43,323 bases of DNA. It comes from Acidobacteriota bacterium (GTDB lineage: Bacteria > Acidobacteriota > Terriglobia > UBA7540). Position numbers and translations under genes: made by a program. The notes under the pieces were generated by a model. The model did not search any database. It saw only the letters and a list, made by a program, of their open reading frames with translations, and was not told the origin of the DNA. Where the stretch lies: the NCBI GenBank assembly GCA_021787735.1, contig JAJYLL010000031.1, positions 1-43,323 of the forward strand. The letters are read 5' to 3'. Of the stretch, positions 17,025 to 26,518 are shown one piece after another (position 1 is the stretch's first letter; every line of letters begins with the position of its first letter).

Positions 17025-18287
17025 CTAGAGCGTTGCCATCAGAGCCGCCAGCAGCGCCGTCCGTCGTGGCAGTTCTCGGATGATCACATGCTCGTGGATC
17101 GCGTGCGCGCCGTCGCCCACGGCGCCCAGGCCATCAAGAGTGGGAATGCCGAGCGCGGCAGAAAAATTACCGTCGGACCCGCCTCCACTCGCCGCGCCCT
17201 TCACTTCAAACCCAAGCTGGCTTGCAAGGGTTCTTGCCTTGCCGAAAAGGCCCATTGTCATGGCCTGCTCCATGGGTGGCCTGTTGATTCCGCCCTCAAC
17301 CTTCAGCCGTGCCTCCGGATGGACCGCTTTCAATCCGAACAATTTCTTTTCGATGATCGCCTGATCGGCAGCACGCGGGATGCGGACATCCACCGTGGCC
17401 CGGGCGAGTTCGGGAACAACGTTTGTCCGGGTACCGCCTTCGATGACGCCCACGTTCAGTGTCAGGCCGCGCCGCGGCTGCGCCATTTTCTCAATCCTCA
17501 GAATCTGCCGTGCCAGTTCGCCAATCGCATTGATCCCCGCGGCGGGGTTTACACCTGCATGCGCCGAGCGGCCGTGAACAGTCAGGCGAAATTCTCCCAC
17601 GCCTTTGCGGGCCGTCTTTAACGCGCCGTCCTGCGCCGGCTCCAGCACCAGCACTGCGCGGGAGGCTTTTGCTAGGCGCTCGATCTCGCTTCGGAACGCC
17701 GCACTTCCAGTTTCCTCTTCCGGGTTCAGGAAAAACCGCACAGGGCTTGCGGGCTCAGCACCAAGCGCCTGTAGCGCCCGGACCGCCGCAAGGGCAAGCA
17801 CGATGCCTGATTTCATGTCCATAATTCCGGGGCCGTAAGCGCGGCCTCCCTGGATTCGGAATGGCATACGGGCAAGCGTGCCTTTGGGCCAGACGGTATC
17901 GTGGTGGCCGATCAGAAGAATCGGTTCTTGTTGGCTCGATTTCTCCCGTCTTCCCTCGCTCTGGCTGGAAGCGCCTACGTGCGGTCTGCCCCAGAATTCA
18001 GCAACAAGAGCTGCGCCGGTTTTCGAGTTTTCAATCAACGAAACTTTCCCGTGCTGGCGGCGGAACTCACGCGCAAAAAAGCGCGCAACGTGGTCGATAT
18101 CCACCCGCGAATAAGTGGGGGATTCTATTTCAACTGCCTCTCGCAGAAGTTTCATGGTGTTGGGCAGATCACGACGGCAGTAGGCAAGCAGCTTGCGAAA
18201 TTCCAATTTCACCCTCTCGGTTGTGAGCGATGGCGCGGCACGGAAACGAAGGAAACTTCCCAGCCGTGACAGCAAACGGTGTTTCAT
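17025..18287 (-). CDS. M20-family metallopeptidase (glutamate carboxypeptidase-like)
   Basis: Di-zinc exopeptidase of the M20 family, closest in layout to carboxypeptidase G2; substrate unknown. Metal-site motifs are IGHHDTVWPKGT, GPGIMDMKSG, NPEEETGS, VLEPAQ and the C-terminal DGAHAIHEHV. The dimerisation domain (about 215-320) includes GRSAHAGVNPAAGINAI. No signal peptide is evident. The chain is 420 aa; an insertion after GRPHVGASS is Ser/Gln-rich. ATG 18287 has a modest AGGAT site; Met45 is a possible alternative start. Confidence 0.9.
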   Translation of the reverse strand: MKHRLLSRLGSFLRFRAAPSLTTERVKLEFRKLLAYCRRDLPNTMKLLREAVEIESPTYSRVDIDHVARFFAREFRRQHGKVSLIENSKTGAALVAEFWGRPHVGASSQSEGRREKSSQQEPILLIGHHDTVWPKGTLARMPFRIQGGRAYGPGIMDMKSGIVLALAAVRALQALGAEPASPVRFFLNPEEETGSAAFRSEIERLAKASRAVLVLEPAQDGALKTARKGVGEFRLTVHGRSAHAGVNPAAGINAIGELARQILRIEKMAQPRRGLTLNVGVIEGGTRTNVVPELARATVDVRIPRAADQAIIEKKLFGLKAVHPEARLKVEGGINRPPMEQAMTMGLFGKARTLASQLGFEVKGAASGGGSDGNFSAALGIPTLDGLGAVGDGAHAIHEHVIIRELPRRTALLAALMATL

Positions 18288-18359
18288 TCTATCCTAGCTG
18301 TATCACTCTGAGCGAACGCTGCCGCCAGGCGCGGCGCGGAAGTTTAAAGAGGTTCTGCG

Positions 18360-20474
18360 TTGGACAAGATCTCCTTGGCCCTGGTGGTTCACTCGCATCA
18401 ACCTGTCGGCAATTTCGATCACGTTTTCGAAGAGGCTTACCAGAGAGCCTACAATCCCTTCGTGCAGACCCTGTTTGGTCATTCGCGCGTCCGCGTGGGC
18501 CTTCACTTTTCCGGTTGCCTGCTGGAATGGATTGAAAAACATCATCACGAGTATTTCGACGCTCTCAGGGAACTGGTGGCCCGCGGCCAGGTGGAATTGA
18601 TGGGCGGGGGATTTTATGAGCCGGTCATTTCTGCCATTCCTGACGCCGACAAAGCCGCGCAACTCTCGCGACTGGCCGACTATCTTGAAAAACATTTTGG
18701 CTCGCGCCCTCAGGGCGCGTGGCTTACAGAGCGCGTGTGGCGGCCTGATCTGGTGCGGCCACTGGCGGACGCTGACATCCGGTATGTGATTCTGGATGAC
18801 ATTCACTTCATTGCCGCCGGCGTGGAACCCGGGGACCTGTACGGGACTTATCTCACGGAGGACCTGGGGGCACAGCTTCAACTTGTCCCCAGTCTAAAGC
18901 GGCTGCGCTACACCATCCCATTCCACGACATAGGTGAAACGTTCGATCTGCTCCGGCAGAGAATCGGCCAACCCAATGTTCTGTTTGCGGCTGGCGACGA
19001 CGCAGAGAAATTCGGCATCTGGCCCGGCACATATGACCTGTGCTACACGCGGGGCTGGCTGGATCGCTTTTTCCAGGCTGTCGAAGACTCGGGCGACTGG
19101 CTTGAAACCACAACGCTTTCCAGCTTTATGTCCACACACAAACCGCTCGGCAGAGTTTACCTGCCCACCGCGTCCTATCCCGAAATGATGGAATGGGCGT
19201 TGCCAGCGCACGCCTGTCAAGAGTTCATGCAGTGCCTGGAAGAAACGGAAAACATGCAATCGGGCGAGCGCTTCCGGAAATTCCTGCTGGGCGGCACGTG
19301 GCAGGGATTTCTGGGCAAGTACGCGGAGTCAAACCAGATCCACAAGCTGATGCTTGACGTCAGTCGGCGTTTTCACGAGGCCGAAACGGATGTTCCCGCG
19401 GACGGCGAGCGCCGCAGCCTGCTCGATGAAACCGAAACCCATCTGCTGGCGGCACAATGCAATGATGCCTACTGGCACGGCCTGTTTGGCGGCCTTTATT
19501 CGCCGCACCTGCGCAGCGCGGTACTGCGGAACCTGGTTCAGGCTGAAGCGATACTTGACAAGTTGAATGGCGAGGCCGGAACGGACAGCGTTCGAGTCAC
19601 GGCAGCCGATTTAGATGTGGACGGCGAGCGGGAAATCCTGCTTTCTCATCAAAGGGCCGGCATCATTCTGAAGCCGTCAGACGGTGGCACCGTTTCGAGT
19701 CTAAGGTTCAAGCCCGCCGCGACGGAGCTTATTAATTCGTTGATGCGGCGGCCTGAAGTCTACCACAGCAAGATCCGTTCTAGCGTCGAGAACCATCAGG
19801 AAATCCCAAATGGGCCCAAAGCCGATCTCAATGACCTTCTGCGCTACGACCGATATATGCGGCACTGTTTCCGGACCTATCTTTTCCCGCATTGGAAACA
19901 GTGGCCTGATTTTGAGCGGCTCGACTTGCAGGAGGAAATCACCTTGGCTGGGGGCGAATGGCAGGTGGTGACAGGCCCCTCCGCAAATCCGATGGAGCTA
20001 TCATGCCAATCGCGATATGAACGTGACGGCGCAAGCTTGGATGTTGAAGCGCGCAAGATTTTTCTTGCGAGAGGCACAGAGGCCGGCTTCCATGTTGAAT
20101 GCCGCTTGCTGATTTCAAGCAATCAGACCCACGCCGTGCCTTTATTGCTTGGCGTTGAACTGGTGTTCAACCTTCTGGCGCCGAATGCTCCAGACCGCTA
20201 CTTTGCCGCGGCCGGCGAGCGGCATCCGCTGGAATTCTCCGGCGAGATCCAATCTCCAAAACTGGAACTTACAGACGAATGGCAAGGCGTCAGGCTGGTT
20301 CTTGAAACCCGGCCCGGATGCCGCTGGTGGATTATTCCGATCCGAACGGTTTCACAGTCAGAGGCGGGTTACGAAAGTGTTTACCAGGGCTCTGCAATTT
20401 TGGCTGTGTGGGACATTGCTGCCTCGACAAGCCCGGAGAGCCGGTGGCTGGGAGTCGAAATCACTCACATCTAG
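18360..20474 (+). CDS. GH57 4-alpha-glucanotransferase/alpha-amylase
   Basis: Retaining alpha-glucan enzyme of family 57, probably acting on glycogen or maltodextrin in the cytoplasm (no signal peptide). The barrel carries HSHQPVGNFD near residue 11, nucleophile Glu124 in WLTERVWRPD, and acid/base Asp214 in AGDDAEKFGIWP, almost the same numbering as in the Thermococcus litoralis glucanotransferase. The DUF1925- and DUF1926-type domains follow (about 300-400 and 420-700). Length 704 aa is in range. The start is TTG 18360, seven bases after AAAGAGG (18346-18352); no ATG upstream fits. Transferase and hydrolase activity cannot be separated by eye. Confidence 0.92.
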   Translation: MDKISLALVVHSHQPVGNFDHVFEEAYQRAYNPFVQTLFGHSRVRVGLHFSGCLLEWIEKHHHEYFDALRELVARGQVELMGGGFYEPVISAIPDADKAAQLSRLADYLEKHFGSRPQGAWLTERVWRPDLVRPLADADIRYVILDDIHFIAAGVEPGDLYGTYLTEDLGAQLQLVPSLKRLRYTIPFHDIGETFDLLRQRIGQPNVLFAAGDDAEKFGIWPGTYDLCYTRGWLDRFFQAVEDSGDWLETTTLSSFMSTHKPLGRVYLPTASYPEMMEWALPAHACQEFMQCLEETENMQSGERFRKFLLGGTWQGFLGKYAESNQIHKLMLDVSRRFHEAETDVPADGERRSLLDETETHLLAAQCNDAYWHGLFGGLYSPHLRSAVLRNLVQAEAILDKLNGEAGTDSVRVTAADLDVDGEREILLSHQRAGIILKPSDGGTVSSLRFKPAATELINSLMRRPEVYHSKIRSSVENHQEIPNGPKADLNDLLRYDRYMRHCFRTYLFPHWKQWPDFERLDLQEEITLAGGEWQVVTGPSANPMELSCQSRYERDGASLDVEARKIFLARGTEAGFHVECRLLISSNQTHAVPLLLGVELVFNLLAPNAPDRYFAAAGERHPLEFSGEIQSPKLELTDEWQGVRLVLETRPGCRWWIIPIRTVSQSEAGYESVYQGSAILAVWDIAASTSPESRWLGVEITHI

Positions 20475-20544
20475 ACCAGACAGATTGGACCGGAAGCAGT
20501 ACCGGAGAAAATCATCTGAAACAAATGGCAGGCCGATCGGCCCA

Positions 20545-21381
20545 TCACTCGGAGTACTGAGGGTACAACCGCAAATCAACCCTAACGCTGCTGACCCCCT
20601 CCACACTCTTTGCAATCAGTTCGATGTCTTCGGCTTTGGGCCCTGGCCTCGAGATGAGCACTCCCACGGATGCTGTTTCGGCGAAAATCTCCACTTTGCC
20701 ATTGTCTGCGGTCACGTCGAAAGAGGTCGCTCGTGAGTGGATACTAGCGGCAAGGGCTACTTTGACGCGGCAAGCCAGGGTGAAGTCGCGCAACTTCTTC
20801 TTGACGTCATCGGTAATAGCGTAGACTGGCAACTTCACGGCGGCGGCAATCATGGCGCAGGCGTTGGTGATGCTGATGGTGCCGAGATTGACCACCATGT
20901 CGTAGTTCTTCGGATCACTCCAGTCGAGGCCATAAACAAATTTCGTCCAGCGAATTCGCTCCTGGTCCATGATGCGGATATACTCTTTGGCGCTATCATA
21001 ATCCAATCCGTTGCGCTTCATCGCCTCGCGAATCCGCATCGCCATGGGAGCGATCACACGTATGCGCAGTACGTTGGGAACATCGGCCAGCAGAAGATGA
21101 CCGGCGTGACCGTGGTAAACCAGATCGCCGCCAACGGCGGCATCGGCCAACGCAGATTGCAGGGCAATCAGGTACATTCGCCGGTCCGACGTCATTCGCT
21201 CCCAAAAACCTGCGCTCCGTTCCACCTTGCCCCGAAGCATGTCTTCACTGACGCCGACCTTCTCGGCGGCTTTTACCAAGACTTCGCGTGACAGTACCGG
21301 ATAGCCGAGGTGATTCGCCAAACACTCCGCCAGTGCCATGCCGCCGCTCATGGTCCCTCGGGAGACAGTGATGACTGCCAT
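20545..21381 (-). CDS. Cytidylate kinase-like protein
   Basis: P-loop-type kinase relative (cytidylate-kinase-like family) of 278 aa. The N-terminus MAVITVSRGTMSGGMALAE replaces the usual GxxGxGKS with a looser loop, so nucleotide kinase activity is uncertain. The segment GDLVYHGHAGHLLL and MRIREAMKRNGLDYDSAKEYI match this family. The last 80 residues form a small alpha/beta domain resembling a BON-type fold. It is the third gene after the TauE and DUF1634 genes (12-bp gap), with AAAGGA before ATG 21381. Confidence 0.82.
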   Translation of the reverse strand: MAVITVSRGTMSGGMALAECLANHLGYPVLSREVLVKAAEKVGVSEDMLRGKVERSAGFWERMTSDRRMYLIALQSALADAAVGGDLVYHGHAGHLLLADVPNVLRIRVIAPMAMRIREAMKRNGLDYDSAKEYIRIMDQERIRWTKFVYGLDWSDPKNYDMVVNLGTISITNACAMIAAAVKLPVYAITDDVKKKLRDFTLACRVKVALAASIHSRATSFDVTADNGKVEIFAETASVGVLISRPGPKAEDIELIAKSVEGVSSVRVDLRLYPQYSE

Positions 21382-21393
21382 AAATGTTTCCTT

Positions 21394-21885
21394 TCAGCTA
21401 ACGTAATGCCCCATAAGGCTATACATCAGTATGCCAAAAACGATGAGGGTAATGACTACGTACATGTAATCTTTCTGTAGCCCGAAGGCGATGGCTGAGA
21501 ACGCAACGCGTGCGATAGGAGTAAGGATCAGCAGAAGAAGCCCCAGTTGGATGACGGCTCGGGGGCGAAGAGCGCCGAGGTCGTGAAGGACTCCCGGCAC
21601 GCTGCGCAAATCCTCTCGCTCGCCTGTGAAGATGTGATAGTGCGACTCGGGTTCGCCGCCGCGCATAAGGTACGGGACGGCGCCACCGATGACCACGGCC
21701 GCGGCCAGCAGTACCCCAATCTGCAGCAACCGCCCAACCACAAGTTCGATGCGCTTTTCCGTCCAGAAAGGCGCTTTGGGCACATCGGCGGATGCTTCTG
21801 CGCCCGCAGGCGCTTTCGCGAAGGGAAGTTCTGCCGTTTGCGGCTCGCTTTCGGCAGCTTCGAAACCTTTCTTGGCTATTTGCAT
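21394..21885 (-). CDS. DUF1634 membrane protein
   Basis: A 163-aa protein with three membrane helices (about 50-72, 105-128, 138-158) and a soluble N-terminus. DUF1634 genes usually accompany TauE/SafE exporters, as here, where the TauE stop codon lies one base before this gene's ATG (21885). AGGAGG precedes the start and overlaps the end of the exporter gene. A helper role for the exporter is inferred from this conserved pairing. Confidence 0.85.
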   Translation of the reverse strand: MQIAKKGFEAAESEPQTAELPFAKAPAGAEASADVPKAPFWTEKRIELVVGRLLQIGVLLAAAVVIGGAVPYLMRGGEPESHYHIFTGEREDLRSVPGVLHDLGALRPRAVIQLGLLLLILTPIARVAFSAIAFGLQKDYMYVVITLIVFGILMYSLMGHYVS

Positions 21886-21886
21886 G

Positions 21887-22729
21887 TCAGATCCCTCCTG
21901 CGATGCCGTGATAGATCATCTCGATTGCAAGCACCGCGACCACAATTCCGAAAATGACGCGCAGCAGAGGCACCTTCGCGCCGATCAGGAAGCGGGTCCC
22001 CAACGTAGCTCCGGCCAGCACCCCCAGCATGACGGGCATGGACAGCCCCGGATGGATATAGCCCCGGCGGAGGTAAATCCCAGCGCTCGCCGCGGCGGTA
22101 ACTCCAATCATGAAGTTGCTGGTGGTAGTTGATACCTTGAAGGGAAGCCGCATAGCTTGATCCATGCCGATCACCTTCAGGGCACCAGACCCGATCCCGA
22201 GCAGTCCAGAGAGGACGCCTGCGATGTACATAACCCCGAAACCCATCCCCACGTGATGTACACTATAGGAGCAAGGCCCGTCCACAGTGGGAAAGCTCGA
22301 ATTCATCTTCAAGCGGTTGGCCCAGGGGTCGCCGGGCGAGGAATCCAGTCGGTCAGGCCGGGGGCGACCGGAGATGTAAGCAGACTGGAGCAAGACGAGA
22401 CCGAAAATTATAAAGATCGCCGAAGCCGGGAGTTTCTCCGCCAGTATGGCCCCCGCGACTGCTCCGGTGGTGGTCGCAATCTCCAGGAACATTCCGACCC
22501 GAATATTGGAAAAGCCTTCGCGGACGTAGGCGGCAGCAGCACCGGAAGAAGTGGCGATGACCGAGACCAACGTTGCGCCAATTGCGTACTCGATCTTCAC
22601 CCCAAAGACCAGCGTCAAAATGGGTGTGATGACGATCCCGCCGCCCAAACCCGTCAGCGACCCAAGGAAGCCGGCAGTGATGGACGTTATCAGCACGGCG
22701 AAAGTGAACTCGACGGGACTCAGATGCAT
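21887..22729 (-). CDS. TauE/SafE-family anion exporter
   Basis: Inner-membrane permease of the sulfite/organosulfonate exporter family, about eight membrane helices in two repeats. The family signature GSLTGLGGGIVITPILT appears near residue 25 and GLLGIGSGALKVIGM in the second half. The frame reaches 22792, but that codon is TTG; ATG 22729 has AGAGGAG nine bases upstream (280 aa). It is first in a three-gene operon with DUF1634 and the cytidylate-kinase-like gene. The exported ion is unknown. Confidence 0.9.
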   Translation of the reverse strand: MHLSPVEFTFAVLITSITAGFLGSLTGLGGGIVITPILTLVFGVKIEYAIGATLVSVIATSSGAAAAYVREGFSNIRVGMFLEIATTTGAVAGAILAEKLPASAIFIIFGLVLLQSAYISGRPRPDRLDSSPGDPWANRLKMNSSFPTVDGPCSYSVHHVGMGFGVMYIAGVLSGLLGIGSGALKVIGMDQAMRLPFKVSTTTSNFMIGVTAAASAGIYLRRGYIHPGLSMPVMLGVLAGATLGTRFLIGAKVPLLRVIFGIVVAVLAIEMIYHGIAGGI

Positions 22730-22878
22730 GACACTGGGCTCCTCTCGTGATTTGGCAGCACTGAGTTTGGGAGGGCGAGAAGAAACGGTCAATGCACTGG
22801 AAGTGAACTGGGATAAACCCCCATGAACTCGTTTCTGATGAACTCGTTTCTCATTGATATTGCAAGGGATATGAGAGA

Positions 22879-22906
22879 TTGACTTTGGGGGCCGCGAGCA
22901 TATAAT
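22879..22906 (+). promoter_or_regulatory. Promoter of the winged-helix/TPR regulator
   Basis: TTGACT (22879-22884) and TATAAT (22901-22906) are 16 bp apart, followed by an AT-rich start region. The ATG at 22938 lies about 25 nt after the predicted transcription start. Confidence 0.65.
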
Positions 22907-22937
22907 TTAATTTAAATTCGCGCACGAGGGTAAGACC

Positions 22938-24800
22938 ATGTCTGCGGACGAGGTTCGGTTCGCAGAGTTCGTACTTGATTTTGGACGGCGAGAACTCCGG
23001 CGAGGCGGAAGCGTCGCCAACCTCCAGAATATCCCCTTTCAACTGCTCACTCTCCTGGTGATGAAGCAGGGGCAGCTACTAACTCGCGAAGAGATCGTGG
23101 AAGCCATATGGGGCAAAGACCGTTTCGTTGATGCCGAGCATGGTATTAACACGGCGATGCGGAAGTTGCGGCAGTCCCTCGGGGAGGATCCCGATCACCC
23201 CCGCCTCATTCAGACGGTTGTGGGAAAGGGATATCGGTTCATTGCGCCAATTGAAGTTCCAGGAAGAGCCACCGAGCCGGCGGAAGGGAAAGTAACGGCC
23301 CGGAGATGGGTTTCCGGCCGGCGGGCGGTGATCGTATTGACTACCATTGCAGCCTGCCTGACGGCGCTGGCAGTGGCGATCCGACTTTTGCCCCATCGTC
23401 ACGCCCTGCGCGCTGCGGTTGCAGGGAACGGCACCGAGATACGATCCCTTGCGGTGCTGCCTATAAGAGACCTCTCAAACGATCCCAGAGAAGGGTATTT
23501 CGTCGACGGGATGACAAACCTCCTGATATGCGACTTGGGGCAGGTGCCGGGATTGCGCGTAACCTCCTACAGTTCGGCGATGCGGTACCGGAACACGAAT
23601 GAGCCGTTGCGCAAAATTGCCTACAAATTGGATGTGGACGCGATCGTCGATGGGGTCATGGAGCGAGATGGGAAACGGATTCGCATCACTGTGCAACTGG
23701 TACGTGTGGCGCCTGAGAGGCAACTGTGGGCCGAAAGCTACGAAGAGACGCTGGGAAACAGCGTCCGGATACAAGACCATGTGACGCAGTCCATCACCCG
23801 GCGTATCTGGTCGGAAATCGACCCGACGCGCCCCGCCCTTGCCGTAAAGACCGTCCGCGTCATCCCTAAATCCTACCTGGACTACCTCAAGGGCCGATCA
23901 CATCAGAGAGACCAAACGGTGAAGGGTAGGAAGCTGGCAGTCGATGATTTCAGGGAGGCCCTCAAACTCGATCCGCGAAACGCTTTTGCTTATGTTGGCA
24001 TGGCGGAAGCCTACGCGACAAAGGGAGGAACCTACGTCAATAAGGACACCTTGGCGGACACGCGGAAAGCTGCGTTGCAGGCGATTGCGCTTGACGACCG
24101 GCTCTCGGAAGCTCATACCGCTCTTGGCATGATCGAGTGGTTTGAAGAATGGCGCTGGAAGGACGGAGCAGCCGACCTGCGGCGCGCGGTCGAGCTCAAT
24201 CCCAGCTCTGCGGTGGCCCATGACCTTTACTCGAATGTTCTGTTGGCCGAGGGCAGAACCGCGGAGGGTCTTACCGAGGCGGAGAAATATGTCCAACTCG
24301 ATCCCGTCTCACCCCCGGCCCGATTGAATCTGGCGATTGCCGACATTCTGGCCAGACGGTACAGACACGCGGTCATCGAAGCCCTGCAGGCCGTGAGTCT
24401 CGATCCTAATTACGTCGCCGCGCGCCAAGTGCTCGGTTGGGCCTATGAAGATTGTGGGATGCATTTGCAAGCCCTGCGGGAATTGCACATTGCAGTTGCG
24501 CAAGGTGGCGGCGATGCTTGCAAAGCGTATTTAGCCCGTACCTGCTTCGAAAGCGGAAAGCGTCTGGAAGGTGAGCAACTTTTGCAAGAGATCACCCGTT
24601 CGGGCAAGGCACCTTACGAAACGGCCGAAGTCTATGCCGGCCTCGGACAATACACCGACGCATTCAAGTGGCTGGCAAAGGCGGTGAGTACCCGTGACCG
24701 GGATCTTCCGGCATATATTCGATTGGATCCTTGGTTTAATCCTACGATCCGTTCCGATCCTCGATTCGCCCAGATTCTACGGCAGGTCGGTTTGCCATAA
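22938..24800 (+). CDS. CadC-like transmembrane regulator: winged helix, TM, TPR
   Basis: Membrane-bound transcription regulator of 620 aa. Residues 5-105 are an OmpR/PhoB-type winged helix (LTREEIVEAIWGKDRFVD, then GEDPDHPRLIQTVVGKGYRF). One membrane helix lies near 130-150 (AVIVLTTIAACLTALAVAI). The periplasmic part has a TolB/adenylate-cyclase-like segment (SLAVLPIRDLSNDPREGYF) at about 175-290, then TPR-type helical repeats to the end. This layout is frequent in Acidobacteriota. It is divergent from the TauE operon, which could be its target; that is only positional inference. Confidence 0.9.
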   Translation: MSADEVRFAEFVLDFGRRELRRGGSVANLQNIPFQLLTLLVMKQGQLLTREEIVEAIWGKDRFVDAEHGINTAMRKLRQSLGEDPDHPRLIQTVVGKGYRFIAPIEVPGRATEPAEGKVTARRWVSGRRAVIVLTTIAACLTALAVAIRLLPHRHALRAAVAGNGTEIRSLAVLPIRDLSNDPREGYFVDGMTNLLICDLGQVPGLRVTSYSSAMRYRNTNEPLRKIAYKLDVDAIVDGVMERDGKRIRITVQLVRVAPERQLWAESYEETLGNSVRIQDHVTQSITRRIWSEIDPTRPALAVKTVRVIPKSYLDYLKGRSHQRDQTVKGRKLAVDDFREALKLDPRNAFAYVGMAEAYATKGGTYVNKDTLADTRKAALQAIALDDRLSEAHTALGMIEWFEEWRWKDGAADLRRAVELNPSSAVAHDLYSNVLLAEGRTAEGLTEAEKYVQLDPVSPPARLNLAIADILARRYRHAVIEALQAVSLDPNYVAARQVLGWAYEDCGMHLQALRELHIAVAQGGGDACKAYLARTCFESGKRLEGEQLLQEITRSGKAPYETAEVYAGLGQYTDAFKWLAKAVSTRDRDLPAYIRLDPWFNPTIRSDPRFAQILRQVGLP

Positions 24801-25087
24801 TCGCCAACATTGTCCCGGTCAACGTAACCACCGCCCAAAGCTCCACCCAAGGCATCGCCAGAATAATCCAGTCGAGTGTCCCCGGCCGCTCAATCTACCG
24901 TCCTCCACTCTGGCCCTCCGGCGCGTACCGTACCAAAACATCCGGCTGCCCGGGAAATCTGCGCGCGTTCCGATACATGCGCCACCTCCCACCTAGCGCA
25001 TTCCCATAAACAATATTGCTGTTGTACTTCGATGATAGCGTCCCCTAATAAGACCTCTGGAAGGAGGTCAGATTGGGGCGGATAGAA
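24801..25087. other. Spacer after the TPR regulator
   Basis: A frame reading NIVPVNVTTAQSSTQGIA runs from the regulator's end to a stop near 25010 without a start codon. It may be a fragment of a lost secreted protein, but I cannot name it. No other feature is seen. Confidence 0.25.
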
Positions 25088-25605
25088 ATGAGCAAAACGG
25101 AGTTGAGTCGGGCAAAGATTCTGCAAGGGTGAACAGGAGGTAGTTGCGGCTGGATGGGGCAGCGGGGCTGAAGTACCGGAGCGCGGGGCGGTGATTGAAC
25201 CGAGCGTACGGGGAGGAGTTTCGGGGCAGGACCTTAGGGCTGGTGCGGGAGAAGTATGGCCGGGCGGTGCGGTGGCGTGAGATCGCGGCACGATCGGCCT
25301 TCCTGGCTCTGAAAGACCGCTGGGGCCGGAGGTTTCCCTCGGCCATGGAAGTGATCGGGAAGGATCTGGATTCCTTGCTGACCCTCTTCCAGTTTGATGC
25401 GACCTGCGGGACCGTGCTGCCAACCACCCACCCCATCGAACGGTTAAACAAGGAATTCAAACGCCGCACCCGAGCCACGGAAGTAACAGCAGGAGAAATT
25501 TCAACCTATCGCTGTTTGGGGTACGTCGCTCAGACGATGGAGTCTCGATGGAGCTTTCATCCGCGCTCTCAATGCTCCAGCGTTTACACACAAATTGCCG
25601 CTTGA
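25088..25605 (+). pseudogene. Chimeric transposase relic (ISNCY-type N-terminus, IS256-type C-terminus)
   Basis: The beginning (MSKTELSRAKILQG from 25088) and the later piece AYGEEFRGRTLGLVREKYG match the start of ISNCY-type transposases but are broken by frameshifts and stops. From about 25262 the frame turns into the C-terminal part of an IS256/mutator transposase: FLALKDRWGRRFPSAMEV, then THPIERLNKEFKRRT and ISTYRCLGYVAQTMESRW, ending at 25605. The catalytic region of both is missing. It marks at least two insertions and a deletion. Confidence 0.7.
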
Positions 25606-25725
25606 CCCCGCAGGGCTTCGCGACCGGCGGGGTGGAAAGAGACGGCAAACCACAAGAAGAACTAAGACACCAAGCAAGGAGACAGAATTCAAGAGAGGCA
25701 ACAATACAGAGTCAACAACATAGGT

Positions 25726-25772
25726 GGGGCCAAATTAAATGATCAAAAGGGGCCAAACCAAGTTGACAAAAC
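25726..25772. repeat. IS21-like terminal repeats (relic)
   Basis: GGGGCCAAATTA (25726-25737) and GGGGCCAAACCA (25749-25760) are spaced 23 bp apart, followed by AGTTGACAAAAC. Multiple short direct repeats near a TGACA end are typical of IS21-family termini. No istA or istB is present. Confidence 0.35.
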
Positions 25773-25802
25773 CAAATGCTTCTGCCGGGGCGTTGCGGCA
25801 CT

Positions 25803-26456
25803 CTACTTCGTCGGCGTGCCGGGAGGGTTCGTACAGCCCGGAAAGCTGAGGAGGAAGGCGAGTCCCTTGTACCCCAGAACATCAATGAGTCCCACCTTGG
25901 ACGAATAGAAAGCCTCTACCGTCATTCCCTTTAAAGTGCGGTAAAAGGGAAATCCCGGATGTTCCGCATGCGGATCATGTTCAGGAAGGCTCATTGCCGT
26001 CAGCATCGCCTCTCTTTGGGAACCCGAAAGCTCGGGAAAGCGCTTGCCGTACTTTTGGCCGCTCTCGCGGTTGAGTTCCGCGAGTCCGTCAATCCACTGT
26101 TTCTGCAGTGAAGGCTCAAATTCCGAGGCCGAGTAGACTACAAAGTCGATATAGTTGGCCACCTTCGCTTCTCTGGCGCCCGGCTGGTCATCGGTTGGGA
26201 TAATCATTTCCGTCAGGATTTCAACGGTGCGGAACTCATCCAGTTTAAAGAAACGTGGCGAGTAGGGTTCAGCCGGTGAGGCCGATGCAGCGCCCTGAGA
26301 ATTGCCGGCCAGGTTCACCAGGCCCGCAGGTGCGGGGGATGCAAGACTGCCCGAGCCGTGGGGCAGCCAGTTTGACAGAAACTCCAGCCCTGCCGTAGAA
26401 CCACTGAGAAATCCAAAATACTTCAACGCGCTTCGTCTTCCGATCGGTTTCCCCAT
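25803..26456 (-). CDS. Gluconate 2-dehydrogenase subunit 3-like protein, Tat-exported
   Basis: Small subunit that accompanies a GMC flavoprotein and is thought to carry the complex through the Tat pathway. The N-terminus MGKPIGRRSALKYFGFLSG is a twin-arginine signal. The body (about 75-210) has the family pattern VEILTEMIIPTDDQPGAREAKV and YIDFVVY. The frame is open to 26561, but that would overlap the GMC gene; ATG 26456 with GGTGAAGG upstream gives 217 aa and puts the Tat motif first. It follows the GMC gene by 62 bp. Confidence 0.88.
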   Translation of the reverse strand: MGKPIGRRSALKYFGFLSGSTAGLEFLSNWLPHGSGSLASPAPAGLVNLAGNSQGAASASPAEPYSPRFFKLDEFRTVEILTEMIIPTDDQPGAREAKVANYIDFVVYSASEFEPSLQKQWIDGLAELNRESGQKYGKRFPELSGSQREAMLTAMSLPEHDPHAEHPGFPFYRTLKGMTVEAFYSSKVGLIDVLGYKGLAFLLSFPGCTNPPGTPTK

Positions 26457-26518
26457 TGCCTTCACCCGTGTTCGACACGCCTTAGCGGCGTCTTGAGTTG
26501 ATTGAAACTGCCACTGCG

